The translations under genes were made by a program, and so were the position numbers. The notes beneath the pieces are model-generated. The model saw only the letters and a program-made list of their open reading frames with translations, ran no database searches and was not told the origin of the DNA. 64,000 bases of DNA from Streptomyces sp. NBC_01260 (lineage in GTDB: Bacteria > Actinomycetota > Actinomycetes > Streptomycetales > Streptomycetaceae), in contig NZ_CP108464.1 of NCBI RefSeq assembly GCF_036226405.1, positions 2,728,001 through 2,792,000 of the forward strand, written 5' to 3'. Shown here in pieces: positions 53,969 to 62,669 of the stretch; position 1 is the stretch's first letter, and each line of letters starts with the position of its first letter.

Positions 53969-54865
53969 ATGAGCCTTCGTCAGTTCGAGTACGCCCTGGC
54001 CGTTGCCGAGGAGGGCTCGGTGACGGCGGCGGCGGAGCGGCTGCACGTCGCCCAACCGTCGGTGTCCCAGCAGATCCGCGGTCTGGAGCGGGAACTCGGC
54101 GTACAGCTGTTCGCCCGTACGCCGGCCGGGCTGGTGCCCACCGTGGTCGGCCGCGCGTTCCTGCGGGAGGCGGAGGTCGCGGTGAGCGCGTCGCGGCGGG
54201 CGAGGGCGACGGCGCGGGCCGGTGCCGATGAGCTGGTCGGCGAGCTGACGGTCGCGGTGCAGATGGGCTTCGGCACGCGGCAGTTGCCGGGTGCGCTGGG
54301 CGCGCTGCGTCGCCGCTTCCCGCGGCTGGAGGTCACGGTCTTCGAGGAGCCGAGCTCCGCCGAGCTGGAGCGGCTGTGCCGCCGGGGCGTGCTGGACCTC
54401 GCCCTGATGGCGGCGTGCGAGCGGAGCCCCTCCGACGCCCACCACCTCGGCGACGAGGAGTTCGTCGTGGTGCTGGGCGCCGGGCACCGGCAGCTCGCCG
54501 CGGACCGGGTCGAGCTGCGCGAGCTGGAGGGTGAGCCGTGGGTGAGGTTCGACCGCGACAGCGCCCTCGACGGCGTGCTACTGAACGTGTTGCGCGACAA
54601 CGATCTGGCCCCGACCACGGCCGCCCGCGTGTCCCAGACGGCGACGGCCGTGCGCTGGGCCGCCCACGGGCTGGGGGCGACGCTCGTCCCGGCCTCGGCG
54701 GTGCCCCACGGTCACGAGCACCTCGTCCGCCCGGTGTTCCCGGTCGTGTCCCAGCCCGTCATCGCCGTGCTCCGGCAGGGCGCGGGCCCGGCGGAGACGG
54801 CCCTGCTCGAACTCCTGCGTCAGGAGACGTGGTCCGAATCCGCTCCCTTCTCACCGGTGTCCTGA
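53969..54865 (+). CDS. LysR-family transcriptional regulator
   Basis: 298 residues. N-terminal helix-turn-helix MSLRQFEYALAVAEEGSVTAAAERLHVAQPSVSQQIRGLERELGVQLFAR; then the effector domain (LTVAVQMGFGTRQLPGALGALRRRFPRLEVTVFEEPSSAELERL). ATG 53969 follows AGGAAGGGG; a longer frame from ATG 53911 would add an unrelated leader. Divergent from arsR; convergent with the SDR gene. Targets unknown. Confidence 0.9.
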   Translation: MSLRQFEYALAVAEEGSVTAAAERLHVAQPSVSQQIRGLERELGVQLFARTPAGLVPTVVGRAFLREAEVAVSASRRARATARAGADELVGELTVAVQMGFGTRQLPGALGALRRRFPRLEVTVFEEPSSAELERLCRRGVLDLALMAACERSPSDAHHLGDEEFVVVLGAGHRQLAADRVELRELEGEPWVRFDRDSALDGVLLNVLRDNDLAPTTAARVSQTATAVRWAAHGLGATLVPASAVPHGHEHLVRPVFPVVSQPVIAVLRQGAGPAETALLELLRQETWSESAPFSPVS

Positions 54866-54934
54866 CGGCCGGGAAGGCGGCGGACGCCGCTGAATTCCTT
54901 CTGCCGAAACCGGCGTTCCGCAATGCCGTCGGCG

Positions 54935-55723
54935 TCAGCCCCTGGGGAATTCGCCGCCGTCCACGACGAGATTGCTCGCCGTCAGCCAGCCCGCCCGGTC
55001 GGACAGGAGGAAAAGCACCGCGTGGGCGATGTCCTCGGGCCGGCCGTCGCGCCCGAGCGGCGTGGTGTCAGCGGCGTTGGTCGGGCCGGGCGCCGCGTCC
55101 ATGCGCGCGGACACCTCGGCCCACTGCTCCCGCGTCGCCTCGCCGCCGGGGGTGGCGGTTCTGCCGGGAGACACGACGTTGACCCGGATTCCGAACGGGG
55201 CCAGCTCCAGGGCCAGCCCCTGGCTGTAGGTCTCCAGCGCCGCCTTCGCCGCCACGTAGTGCAGGAAAGGTCCGACCGGGGTGAGGACCGCGGCCGAGGA
55301 GATGTGCACGATCCTCCCCGAACGCCGCTCCCGCATCCCCGGTACCAGCAGCGAGTCCAGCCGCACCGACGCCAGGTAGTTCAGGTCCAGCGCGTCCTGC
55401 CACTCCTCGTCGGGGATGGCCAGGGCGCCTTCGTGAGGTCGCGCGCCACCCGCGTTGTGAACCACGATGTCCACCCCGCCGAGCGCCTCTTGCGCGGTCG
55501 CGGCCAGTGCCTCTGCCCCGGCCCGTGTCCGCACATCGGCCGCCACGAAATTGGCCCCCTCCGGCACCGTGCCCGTCGCGGACCTGGCGGTCGTGAGCAC
55601 CTCGGCGCCCGCGTCCAGGAGCTGGCGCACGACGGCCGCTCCGATTCCGCGAGAACCGCCCGTGACCAGGGCCCGCTTTCCCGCGAGTTCTCGCGTTCCC
55701 GGTCCGTTCTCGATTGTGGTCAT
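54935..55723 (-). CDS. Short-chain dehydrogenase/reductase (SDR)
   Basis: 262 residues. NAD(P)-binding motif TGGSRGIG, NNAG-equivalent VVHNAGG, active-site HISSAAVLTPVGPFLHYVAAK (Ser, Tyr-x-x-x-Lys), and DGGEFPRG end. Classical SDR, probably an alcohol dehydrogenase or ketoreductase. ATG 55723 with GAGAGGA upstream. Monocistronic, convergent with the LysR gene, which may control it. Confidence 0.92.
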   Translation of the reverse strand: MTTIENGPGTRELAGKRALVTGGSRGIGAAVVRQLLDAGAEVLTTARSATGTVPEGANFVAADVRTRAGAEALAATAQEALGGVDIVVHNAGGARPHEGALAIPDEEWQDALDLNYLASVRLDSLLVPGMRERRSGRIVHISSAAVLTPVGPFLHYVAAKAALETYSQGLALELAPFGIRVNVVSPGRTATPGGEATREQWAEVSARMDAAPGPTNAADTTPLGRDGRPEDIAHAVLFLLSDRAGWLTASNLVVDGGEFPRG

Positions 55724-56445
55724 GCCACTGGTCCTCTCGATCGCTTGTCAGTCCGCCCGACGGGAAACAATCGACGTGCACAGAGCGCGAATTCCGGAGA
55801 AATCGCGGTGCGCACCTCGTCGAGCTGTTTCACGGTACGGCCGGAAAAGAACGAGAGGCAAAGACGAAATGACAGCAGGCGCTATAGGTAATCCCTATGG
55901 CATTCCCCCCGTTGTCTTTTTCGCGGTGCTGCAAGAGGGCCGCCGGCCTCCGGGATCCGGGATCCGGCCCGACAGAACCTGATCGACCACGTCCGGCAGG
56001 TCATGGCGCACGGTGGCGGGACCTCCGCGCAAGCCGGTGCGGGAGAAAGCCGGTTCCTGGCCGTCGATACGCTCCCCGCGGGGACGCGCGACGGAGCCGA
56101 CGGGCTCGGGCTCACGTCGGCACGAACACCGCCGGGACCCCGCTCAGTTACCCGAACCAAGGCCGGACATGAAGAAGGCCGGACAGCGATCGCCACGTGC
56201 CGCGCCGGGCGGCACCGCCCTCTCGCACCTGGTCACCCGCTAGGAATCCGGCCGGGCGGCGTCATCCAACGACGGCGGTGAGCTGCTGGTGTGGGCCGTG
56301 CATGTCGGGCATCGCGCCACCGTTCACAGCACCCGCCCCTCCCTCACCAGGAGCCCGTGCGATCGGTCGGAATCCGCTGGAGGTGGCGCACCACTGCCCA
56401 GGCCGGCCGTACCGAGTTGTCGGTGGTGGCTGCTTTCATGGCGCC
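55724..56445. other. Intergenic region without a convincing gene
   Basis: 722 bases. The first 150 hold the SDR promoter (AT-richer around 55760-55800). A short open frame at 55869-55982 (starting MTAGAIGNPYGIPPVVFFAV) has plausible codon use but is only 37 residues and ends at a duplicated GGGATCCGG; it may be a remnant. The remaining sequence to 56445 shows no domain on either strand. Confidence 0.4.
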
Positions 56446-57615
56446 ATGAGCACCGTGCACGAGACCGCCGCCCTCCTCCCCGACCCCACCCAACTCCGCG
56501 TCCATCTGCGCGCGTTGGCCGTACTGGACGCAACGATCAGCGAGGATGCGCAGTCCTGCTGCTACACCTTCGACGCCGACTGGGCCCCCGGAGAGGAGGC
56601 AGCCCTGATGGCGAACGGCTCGGGAGACGACTTCTCCGTCGTCTTCACCGCAGCCGGCGTACTCATACGCGGCTTCGACCACGAGTCGAAGATGAGCCCG
56701 TACGGAACGGAGGACGAGCAGGTCTGGCCCGGCGTCATCGACGAAGTGCCCCTCGCGCTGCGCCCGATCCTGGACGAACCCGCCTTCCACGAGGAGGGAA
56801 TCGACGCCCCACGTGTCACCACCTGCCTGTGGCAGGCGACCGGCGACACGGCCTGGCGCACCGGCTCGGCCATCGCCTTCCCGCCCGGCAGCAAGCACCC
56901 GGACGGCTCCGGCTCGCTCTTCCGCCTCCTCGCCGACCGCTCGCCCGAGGCTGTCCAGGCCCATTTCGAGGACTACTACGAGCGCCCCGTCCCCCTCGAC
57001 GCCGTCCGCCATGTCCTCGCCGGACATCCCCTCACCGCCGCGATCGCCGCAGCCCTCAGCCCGACCACCGTCTCGGACAACGCCATGCTCCACAGGGTCG
57101 CGGCACATTCCGAGGCTGCTTCCTACCTGTCCTGCGATGGAGAGTTCGACCTCGCGCGCACCGACCCGATCGAGCGGATCGCCCTGCCCAACGGCCTTCC
57201 CGTGGAGCCGGTGGCCGGCTGCAACGCGGGCGGCACCCACTACCTCTGCGGCCCGGCCGCCCCCGGCAGCCCTCGCCCCGTCCTCTACACCGACTCCGAG
57301 GGCCGGGCCTCCCTGATCGCCGAGTCACTCGCCGAGGCCCTGACCCTCACCATCGTCCTGCCGTCGTGGCACGACGCCCTGGCCGGCTTCCGCCCCCCGG
57401 CCCTCAACTCCGACTACCTCGACGACAACCCGGACCACCCCGCGGTCCGCGACCGCCTCCTCACCGCCCTCGGACTCCCCCCGGCCACCGAACGGGAAGT
57501 CCTCGGCCGCCTCCTCGCCACCGCCGCTCGCACAGTCCCCGACGGCTTTCTCCCGCTCGTTCCCGATGAGGAGGACTCCGCCTTCGAGCCGATGCTCGAA
57601 CTGCCTGCCGACTAG
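56446..57615 (+). CDS. Uncharacterised protein, soluble, possibly immunity-like
   Basis: 389 residues. No signal peptide or membrane span. First half has FDADWAPGEEAALMANGSGDDFSVVFTAAGVLIRGFDHESKMSPYG. Near residue 250 comes PVEPVAGCNAGGTHYLCGP, then RPVLYTDSEGRASLIAESLAEALTLTIVLPSWHDAL, a pattern I associate with SUKH-like or immunity proteins without certainty. The stop TAG shares two bases with the left terminus of the adjacent MITE-like element, so the end of the protein may have been set by insertion. Good start context: ATG 56446 just after another ATG out of frame. Confidence 0.7.
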   Translation: MSTVHETAALLPDPTQLRVHLRALAVLDATISEDAQSCCYTFDADWAPGEEAALMANGSGDDFSVVFTAAGVLIRGFDHESKMSPYGTEDEQVWPGVIDEVPLALRPILDEPAFHEEGIDAPRVTTCLWQATGDTAWRTGSAIAFPPGSKHPDGSGSLFRLLADRSPEAVQAHFEDYYERPVPLDAVRHVLAGHPLTAAIAAALSPTTVSDNAMLHRVAAHSEAASYLSCDGEFDLARTDPIERIALPNGLPVEPVAGCNAGGTHYLCGPAAPGSPRPVLYTDSEGRASLIAESLAEALTLTIVLPSWHDALAGFRPPALNSDYLDDNPDHPAVRDRLLTALGLPPATEREVLGRLLATAARTVPDGFLPLVPDEEDSAFEPMLELPAD

Positions 57616-57812
57616 GGTCTTTCGTTTGGATCAGGAGGGATCAGGGAGCGGGGCCCGGTGCCGCGCGTGGCAGGCGGAGGAGGGAGTCAGATGAGGTCTC
57701 CCTGCTCGAGCGAAGCCGAGAGCTTGGGGAAGGATTCATGGCGGCCGACGACAACGCCGCGAGGTGCGGTGCCGGACCCCCCGAGCCCAGCCTGATCCAA
57801 ACGAGAGGCCCT
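57614..57812. mobile_element. MITE-like element with 22-bp terminal inverted repeats
   Basis: Left end 57614-57635 and right end 57791-57812 are inverted repeats matching at 20 of 22 positions (shared core TCGTTTGGATCAGG). Total length about 199 bp, no transposase frame. Bases flanking resemble a short duplication (CTAG left, CTGG right), suggestive of an IS5-like target. Contains an A/G-rich interior with CTCGAGCGAAGCCGAGAGC, a sequence I recall as recurring in Streptomyces. Identity as a MITE is inference from structure. Confidence 0.65.
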
Positions 57813-57842
57813 GGGTGTTCTGTCCACGGAGGTTGGTGACAG

Positions 57843-58322
57843 CTAGTGCCCGGAGATGTTGACGGTGTTGTTGATGTCACCCACGGAGAAGGCGATCAGG
57901 CCACCACAGGCGAGGAGGCAGAAGCCGGGGGTCGGATCGGGCGGCGTCGGAGCCGAGGTGGCCTGGACGGTCGTGGTGCCGTTGGAGGCGTCGCACTCCG
58001 CGTTGCCGTTGTAAGCGGCGGTGATGGTGTGCGAGCCAGCGGTGGTGAACGTAGCGGTGTAGCCGGCCTGGCCGTTGGCGTTCACGAGCACGGTGCCGAG
58101 CAGGTCGCCGCCGTCGAAGAACGTCACGCCGAGCCCACCGGTGGCGTCGGCGGGGCAGTCGACCGTGGCCGCCAGTTGCACCGGAGTACTCACCTCGGCA
58201 GACTGCGGAGTGGCCGTCACCGTGGTGCTCGACGATACGGCCCAGGCGGGCGAGGCCAGCCCCAGTACGGCGGCCAGGGCTGTGGCGACGACCAGTCTCC
58301 CCCTGCGCGGTGTGATTCTCAC
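57843..58322 (-). CDS. Secreted protein with Ig-like domain
   Basis: 159 residues, GTG start after AAGGAG. Signal peptide RITPRRGRLVVATALAAVLGLASPAWA. One Ig-like (Big_3-type) domain: SSSTTVTATPQSAEVSTPVQLAATVDCPADATGGLGVTFFDGGDLLGTVLVNANGQAGYTATFTTAGSHTITAAYNGNAEC. Ends in PTPPDPTPGFCLLACGGLIAFSVGDINNTVNISGH, a Cys-containing hydrophobic tail that may interact with the membrane or partner. Upstream of the IPT/TIG genes on the same strand but 217 bases apart. Confidence 0.75.
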   Translation of the reverse strand: MRITPRRGRLVVATALAAVLGLASPAWAVSSSTTVTATPQSAEVSTPVQLAATVDCPADATGGLGVTFFDGGDLLGTVLVNANGQAGYTATFTTAGSHTITAAYNGNAECDASNGTTTVQATSAPTPPDPTPGFCLLACGGLIAFSVGDINNTVNISGH

Positions 58323-58539
58323 GGGTTCGGCTCCTTGTTCTGTCGTCGGGCCTGCGGATCGCGGGCGCCGTGGAGCTTCACGCTATGGCGGTCCTTTTGC
58401 CCCGCGGGGAGGCCGCGCCCACAAGTAGCCTGGTTGGGTCAGCGGCACAGAACCGGTCGTCGGGCAGCCGAACGGGCGCGCGGCACAAGGACTGGTACGA
58501 GGTGTTTTTACGTCGGCTCCTCGCCCCGTCGTCCCGGTG

Positions 58540-59556
58540 TCAGATGCCGGGCGCGGCGACCCGGGTGTAGGTCGGCCCAGGGCTGCTGCCGCCCGCCGTC
58601 GTGACGCTTACAGCGACCGGACCGGCGGGACCCGCGGGTGCGATCGCGGTGATCTGTGTGGCCGACGCGACGGTGAATGGCACGGCCGTCCCCCCGAAGG
58701 TGACGGCCGAGGCGGTGGCCAGGTTCGTGCCGGTGAGGGTGACCACGGCGCCTGCGGATGTCGGACCGTTCGTGGGTGCCAGTGCTGTCAGGGTGGGCGT
58801 GCCGACGTATGTGAAGGCGACGGGGTTGCTCGTGCCGCCCGGGGTGGTCACCGTGATCGGTGAACTCCCTGTCCCCGGCGGGGCGGTGGCCGTGATCTGT
58901 GTCGCCGACACCACGGTGAAGGAGGCGGCGTTGGTGCTGCCGAACCATACGGCACTGGCGTTGAGCAGATTGCTCCCGGTCAGTGTGACCACCACGCCAC
59001 CGGCTGTCGGGCCCTGGGCGGGGCCGCCACTGTCGAGGGCGGGAGGCGCGGCGTAGAAGAAGAAGGCGTCCGGGGCGCTGGTGCCACCCGGTGTCGTGAC
59101 GGTCACCGCTGCGGCCCCGGCACTCCCGGCGGGTGTCACAGCAGTGATCTGGGTGGCCGTGTTCACCATGAACGAAGTCGCCGGGATCCCGGCGAAGGTG
59201 ACCGTCGTGGCCCCGGTGAACCCGGTTCCCGTGAGGGTGACACTGGAGCCGCCGGACGTCGGACCGCTGCTGGGCGCCACACTCGTGACCACCGGCACCT
59301 GCGCCAAGACATAGGTGAACGTCACCGAGTTGCTGTTACCGGTCGGATGGACGACGGTCACCGTCGCCGCACCCGCAGCGCGGGGCGGGCTCACAGCGGT
59401 GATCTGGGTGGCCGAGTTGACGGTGAAGGAAGTCGCGTTGGTACTGCCGAACCGTACGGCGGTGGACCCGGTCATCCCGGTGCCGGTAAGGGTGGCGGTG
59501 GTGCCCCCGGTGGTGGGCCCTTGCGTGGGATTGATGGTGCTGATCGTGGGCGGCAT
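58540..59556 (-). CDS. IPT/TIG-repeat protein (four repeats, no signal peptide)
   Basis: 338 residues composed of four IPT/TIG Ig-like repeats of about 84 residues (TQGPTTGGTTATLTGTGMTG, SSGPTSGGSSVTLTGTGFTG, AQGPTAGGVVVTLTGSNLLN, TNGPTSAGAVVTLTGTNLAT). Ends VAAPGI like its neighbour. No export signal, so either secreted by a non-classical or injection-type system, or used inside the cell. ATG after AGGAG. Its transcript is separated from the next copy by two terminators. Confidence 0.8.
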   Translation of the reverse strand: MPPTISTINPTQGPTTGGTTATLTGTGMTGSTAVRFGSTNATSFTVNSATQITAVSPPRAAGAATVTVVHPTGNSNSVTFTYVLAQVPVVTSVAPSSGPTSGGSSVTLTGTGFTGATTVTFAGIPATSFMVNTATQITAVTPAGSAGAAAVTVTTPGGTSAPDAFFFYAAPPALDSGGPAQGPTAGGVVVTLTGSNLLNASAVWFGSTNAASFTVVSATQITATAPPGTGSSPITVTTPGGTSNPVAFTYVGTPTLTALAPTNGPTSAGAVVTLTGTNLATASAVTFGGTAVPFTVASATQITAIAPAGPAGPVAVSVTTAGGSSPGPTYTRVAAPGI

Positions 59557-59710
59557 GAAGGTGCTCCTATGGCAGCCTGGACAGAGCCCGGGACAGTGCG
59601 AATGTCCGGTCCGGGCCGGGATAAACCGTCGTGTTCATGGCGTCGGTGGCGTCGGCGAATGAGGGCCGTCCGCCCACCATGGATCAGGTGGCCGGACGGG
59701 GAGAGGGCGG

Positions 59711-59772
59711 TGACCACCGCTCGGGGAGCGGTGGTCAAGGCAGGCTGCCGCCCGGTGAGGACCGGGCGGCAG
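59711..59772 (-). terminator. Two tandem terminators downstream of the three-repeat IPT/TIG gene
   Basis: Perfect hairpins TGACCACCGCT-N5-AGCGGTGGTCA (59711-59737) and CTGCCGCCCGGT-GAGG-ACCGGGCGGCAG (59745-59772). They end the 59785-60531 transcript, so the four-repeat gene downstream must use its own promoter in 59557-59710. Confidence 0.8.
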
Positions 59773-59784
59773 CGGGGACGACGG

Positions 59785-60531
59785 TCAGATACCGGGAGCC
59801 GCGACGTAGGTGAACGCGTCGGCGGCCGTGTCGGAACCGGCCGGGTTGGTCACCACCACATCGACCGCGCCGGCGGTGCCGGGCGGGGTCACCGCCGAGA
59901 CCGTGGTGGAGTTCACCAAGGTGAACGGTGCCGTGGTGCCGTCGAAGGTGACCGACTCGGTGGTGCCGAGGTTGGTGCCGGTGATGGTGACCCCGGTACC
60001 GCCGGACGTCGGTCCGGAGGTGGGCGTCACAGCGGTCACTGTGGGGACGTCCACGTAGGTGTAGGACAGACCGTTGTTCGTTCCACCCGCGGTGGTCACG
60101 CTCACTCCCACGGGGCCCGCTGCCACGCCCGCCGGCACGGCGACGGTGAGCTGGGTGTCGGAGACGACCGTCGGCGTTGCGGCGTTGGCGCCGAACGACA
60201 CACTGGTGGCCGTCGCCAGCCCAACACCGTTGATCGTGGCCGTGTTGCCGCCCGCCAGGGGTCCTGATGTCGGCCCGAGCGAGGACTTGAACGGGGCTCC
60301 GACGTAGAAGAACGGAATCGGGTTGCTCGTGCCACCCCCGGTGGTCACGGTCACTCCGATGCTGCCGGCGCCCGAGGGCGACACAGCCGTGACCTGGGTC
60401 GGCGAAACGTTGGTGACGGCGGTGGCCGGCTTGGTGCCGAAGGTGACGGCGGTGGTGCCGGACAGGTTCGTACCGGTGATGGTCACCAGCGTGCCACCGC
60501 CGGTGGATCCCTGGTTCGGAGAGATAGGCAT
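59785..60531 (-). CDS. IPT/TIG-repeat protein (three repeats, no signal peptide)
   Basis: 248 residues from ATG 60531 (GAGGAG upstream). Three IPT/TIG repeats beginning PNQGSTGGGTLVTITGTNLSG, TSGPLAGGNTATINGVGLAT and TSGPTSGGTGVTITGTNLGT. Ends FTYVAAPGI, as does the four-repeat protein, so the pair arose by duplication. No signal peptide. Confidence 0.8.
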   Translation of the reverse strand: MPISPNQGSTGGGTLVTITGTNLSGTTAVTFGTKPATAVTNVSPTQVTAVSPSGAGSIGVTVTTGGGTSNPIPFFYVGAPFKSSLGPTSGPLAGGNTATINGVGLATATSVSFGANAATPTVVSDTQLTVAVPAGVAAGPVGVSVTTAGGTNNGLSYTYVDVPTVTAVTPTSGPTSGGTGVTITGTNLGTTESVTFDGTTAPFTLVNSTTVSAVTPPGTAGAVDVVVTNPAGSDTAADAFTYVAAPGI

Positions 60532-61147
60532 GGAGGGACTCCTCGCTGACAGGACAGGGACAGAGGACACAGCCGAACCTGGGGACCTCCGGGCCACCCT
60601 TCGCGGAAGGCCCTTACTGGAGGACGGACAGCTGAATCGTGTCGCCGGTCAACGGAGTTCCTTCGTGGACGCACAAAGAAAAAGCCGGCAGACGCCGCCC
60701 TGTACCATGATCCCCGGTTATGGGATGGGCGGCCCACCGGTTCGCTGCTTCAAGTACCCCACAGGGAGCCATCTCTGGCAAGGTGTCAATCACGGCACTC
60801 GGATGGCTGAGGGCCTTCGGCGGGCGCTCGGTACCACCGGCGCACGCCATCGGCCTCCGCCCCCGGTCAGCGCAAAACAGACCAGTCGGCACCGCGTAAG
60901 CGGCACCGACTGGCGATCCAACCCCGTCCGGGTGCCCATCGTGATCCCGGCGGACCTGCACCCTCCCCACGTGTGGAGGGAACAGCCCACCCCGGCACCA
61001 CGCTTCCCGAGCGGTACGGGCTGCCCAATGGTTGGAATGCGTCCAGTAACACAGGGTCCCGGCATATGCCACAAGCCCCAGGTCACTGCGTCACCCGATC
61101 GGAGTATCGTGCGCGAGGGGTGTGCTCGAAGCACGGGCTTCGTTTTG
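60532..61147. other. Intergenic region with scattered remnants
   Basis: 616 bases, no intact gene seen. A minus-strand frame ending at 60614 reads CVHEGTPLTGDTIQLSVLQ at its end, which looks protein-like and could be the tail of a lost gene. An imperfect hairpin (CCAGTCGG / CCGACTGG, 60882-60913) and a lone CCTCCCCACGTGTGGAGG palindrome near 60963-60980 are present. Neighbouring transposase debris suggests rearrangement. Confidence 0.4.
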
Positions 61148-61552
61148 CGCGGCGGTGTCACCACCTTGTTCGCTGCGCTGAACACCACCGCCGGCGAGGT
61201 CATCGGCTCGCTCCACCGCCGCCACCGCGACGTGGAGTTCGGGAATTTCCTCGTCGAGCTCGACAAGGAAGTCCCCGCCGACCTCGACGTCCACCTGATC
61301 TGCGACAAGTACGCCACACACAAGATCCCCGCCAGCCAGAAGTGGCGCTGGCACACCAGGGAGCACCTGGTCGAAGAGTCCCGCACCTGGCCCCTGCTGG
61401 AAGCCTCCGAAGCTCCCGCCGACGACAACATCTTCGTCGCCCCCACCTGGATCGACGGGCGCTGCGACTTCGTGAACGACTGGACCCTGCCCGTGATCCT
61501 GTCCTTCTCGATCGCTACTCTCCCGGTGCCGGAGCAGCCGCGCCGTACGTGA
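61148..61552 (+). pseudogene. IS630-family transposase fragment fused to unrelated sequence
   Basis: 61148-61333 encodes VTTLFAALNTTAGEVIGSLHRRHRDVEFGNFLVELDKEVPADLDVHLICDKYATHKIPA, the middle of an IS630-type DDE transposase (catalytic region including VHLICD). The rest, to 61552 (WRWHTREHLVEESRTWPLLEASEAPADDNIFVAPTWIDGRCDF), is no longer transposase and may come from another gene. The N-terminal helix-turn-helix part and the final catalytic Glu region are missing. Not a functional element. Confidence 0.75.
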
Positions 61553-61891
61553 TCTGCAGCCCGCGCTGGCACGCGTACTCGCCCCCGCGCACGGCTGACA
61601 CAGACTCGAGCCGCCCGGCTCGCCGGACTACCCGGCCCCTCCGGCCCTCCGGATCCCACGATCCCTGGCTGAACCCTCTGATCACCGCTCGACGCGTCGC
61701 ATCGCGCCCCCGGCTTCTTCGGGCTGCCCGCGACCAGTGACGCACCAGGCGGCGCCCCTCCATCCGCACGCCCTCCCGTGGATGCGCCATGCCGTCCACA
61801 CGGTCGGGACCTCATGGCCCGGGCGGACCGGAGCCCCGGTCCACAGCCCCGTGCCCGTTCACCCCGTCTTCCTTTCACGAAGGGAACCTTC
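61553..61891. other. Intergenic region before the TIR gene
   Basis: 339 bases of GC-rich sequence. Apart from the TIR gene ribosome site (GAAGGGA at 61879-61885) I see no gene, promoter pair or repeat to report. Confidence 0.4.
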
Positions 61892-62503
61892 ATGCCCGAC
61901 GTCTTCGTCAACTACCGCACAGGCGACGAGGAGTCCGCAGCGACCATGATCGCTCGGGAACTCGCCCGTCGGTTCGGCGACGAACGGATCTTCTTCGCCA
62001 GCAACTCGATCGAGCCCGGACGCCGTTTCCCGGCGGAACTGGTCAGGGCGGTGGAGGAGTGCGAGGCTCTCCTCGCCGTGATCGGCCCGCGCTGGGCAGA
62101 GGTGCGGGGGGCCGACGGCCGCCCCGCCCTCGAAGCCGAGCAGGACTGGACCCGTCGCGAGATCCAGACCGCGCTCGACCGCGGGGTCCTGGTGATCCCC
62201 GTGCTCGTCGGAAAGGCCACGAGGATCGACCGCTCCGTCCTTCCGGACGATCTTCTGGAGCTGGCGGACTGCCAGTACAGGCGGTTCGACCACCGCAACG
62301 CCGAATCGGACCTGGCGGCGCTCGGCGACACCCTCGCCCGGCTCCTGCCCGAGCTGGGTGCGGTGGACCGCGACGCCCGTGCGGCGCGGGAGCGGGCGGA
62401 GGCGAAGTCCCGCAAGCTTCTGGGACACCTCGCACAGCCCGCACCGGCCCGCCGCACCTCGCGCACAGGACGAGGACGACGAGGACAGGAGCTGATCCGG
62501 TAG
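61892..62503 (+). CDS. Stand-alone TIR-domain protein
   Basis: 203 residues. ATG 61892 after GAAGGGA. The TIR domain (about 1-150) begins PDVFVNYRTGDEESAATMIARELARRFGDERIFFASNSIEPGRRF and shows LLAVIGPRW; DWTRREIQTAL has Glu90 at the position used by NAD-cleaving TIRs. The C-terminal tail (about 165-203) is highly charged and Ala/Arg-rich with no domain. Bacterial TIRs often deplete NAD in anti-phage responses or act as effectors. Close to a partial ATPase gene, an IS630 remnant and repeat proteins. Confidence 0.85.
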   Translation: MPDVFVNYRTGDEESAATMIARELARRFGDERIFFASNSIEPGRRFPAELVRAVEECEALLAVIGPRWAEVRGADGRPALEAEQDWTRREIQTALDRGVLVIPVLVGKATRIDRSVLPDDLLELADCQYRRFDHRNAESDLAALGDTLARLLPELGAVDRDARAARERAEAKSRKLLGHLAQPAPARRTSRTGRGRRGQELIR

Positions 62504-62518
62504 ACGGTCGGTCCTGCG

Positions 62519-62556
62519 AGGCTCCCCCTTCACCGCACACCGCGGCGGGGGAGCCT
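62519..62556. terminator. Stem-loop between TIR gene and ATPase gene
   Basis: Perfect 10-bp arms AGGCTCCCCC / GGGGGAGCCT, followed by TTTCC, 16 bases after the TIR stop. The convergent ATPase gene ends at 62670. Confidence 0.75.
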
Positions 62557-62669
62557 TTCCTGTCCCGGGACCTGGGCACGAGGAGGCTCAGGACCGCCAA
62601 CGCTGCACAACAGCGCCGGTAAGCGACCGAGGCCTCACCGACTCCCGTACCTCACCTGACATCCGCCAC

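Noticed and set aside
55882..56281. Several short frames in the gap between the SDR gene and the 389-residue gene
   Set aside because: They lack ribosome sites, have Arg/Pro-rich composition and overlap each other; treated as non-coding.
59567..59639. Possible 23-residue peptide on the minus strand (starts MNTTVYPGPDRTF) upstream of the four-repeat IPT gene
   Set aside because: No ribosome site and no conserved context; too short to support as a gene, though it could be a leader peptide.
60882..60913. Hairpin CCAGTCGG/CCGACTGG that looked like part of a small RNA or recombination site
   Set aside because: The stem has two mismatched pairs in the middle, no conserved tRNA or attC features, and no integrase nearby.
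60950..60990. A palindrome CCTCCCCACGTGTGGAGG resembling a type I-E CRISPR repeat
   Set aside because: Only one copy exists; no second copy at repeat-spacer distance and no cas genes.
61859..62533. Minus-strand frame opposite the TIR gene
   Set aside because: The plus-strand frame shows a full TIR domain with ribosome site; the reverse frame is a shadow without domain.
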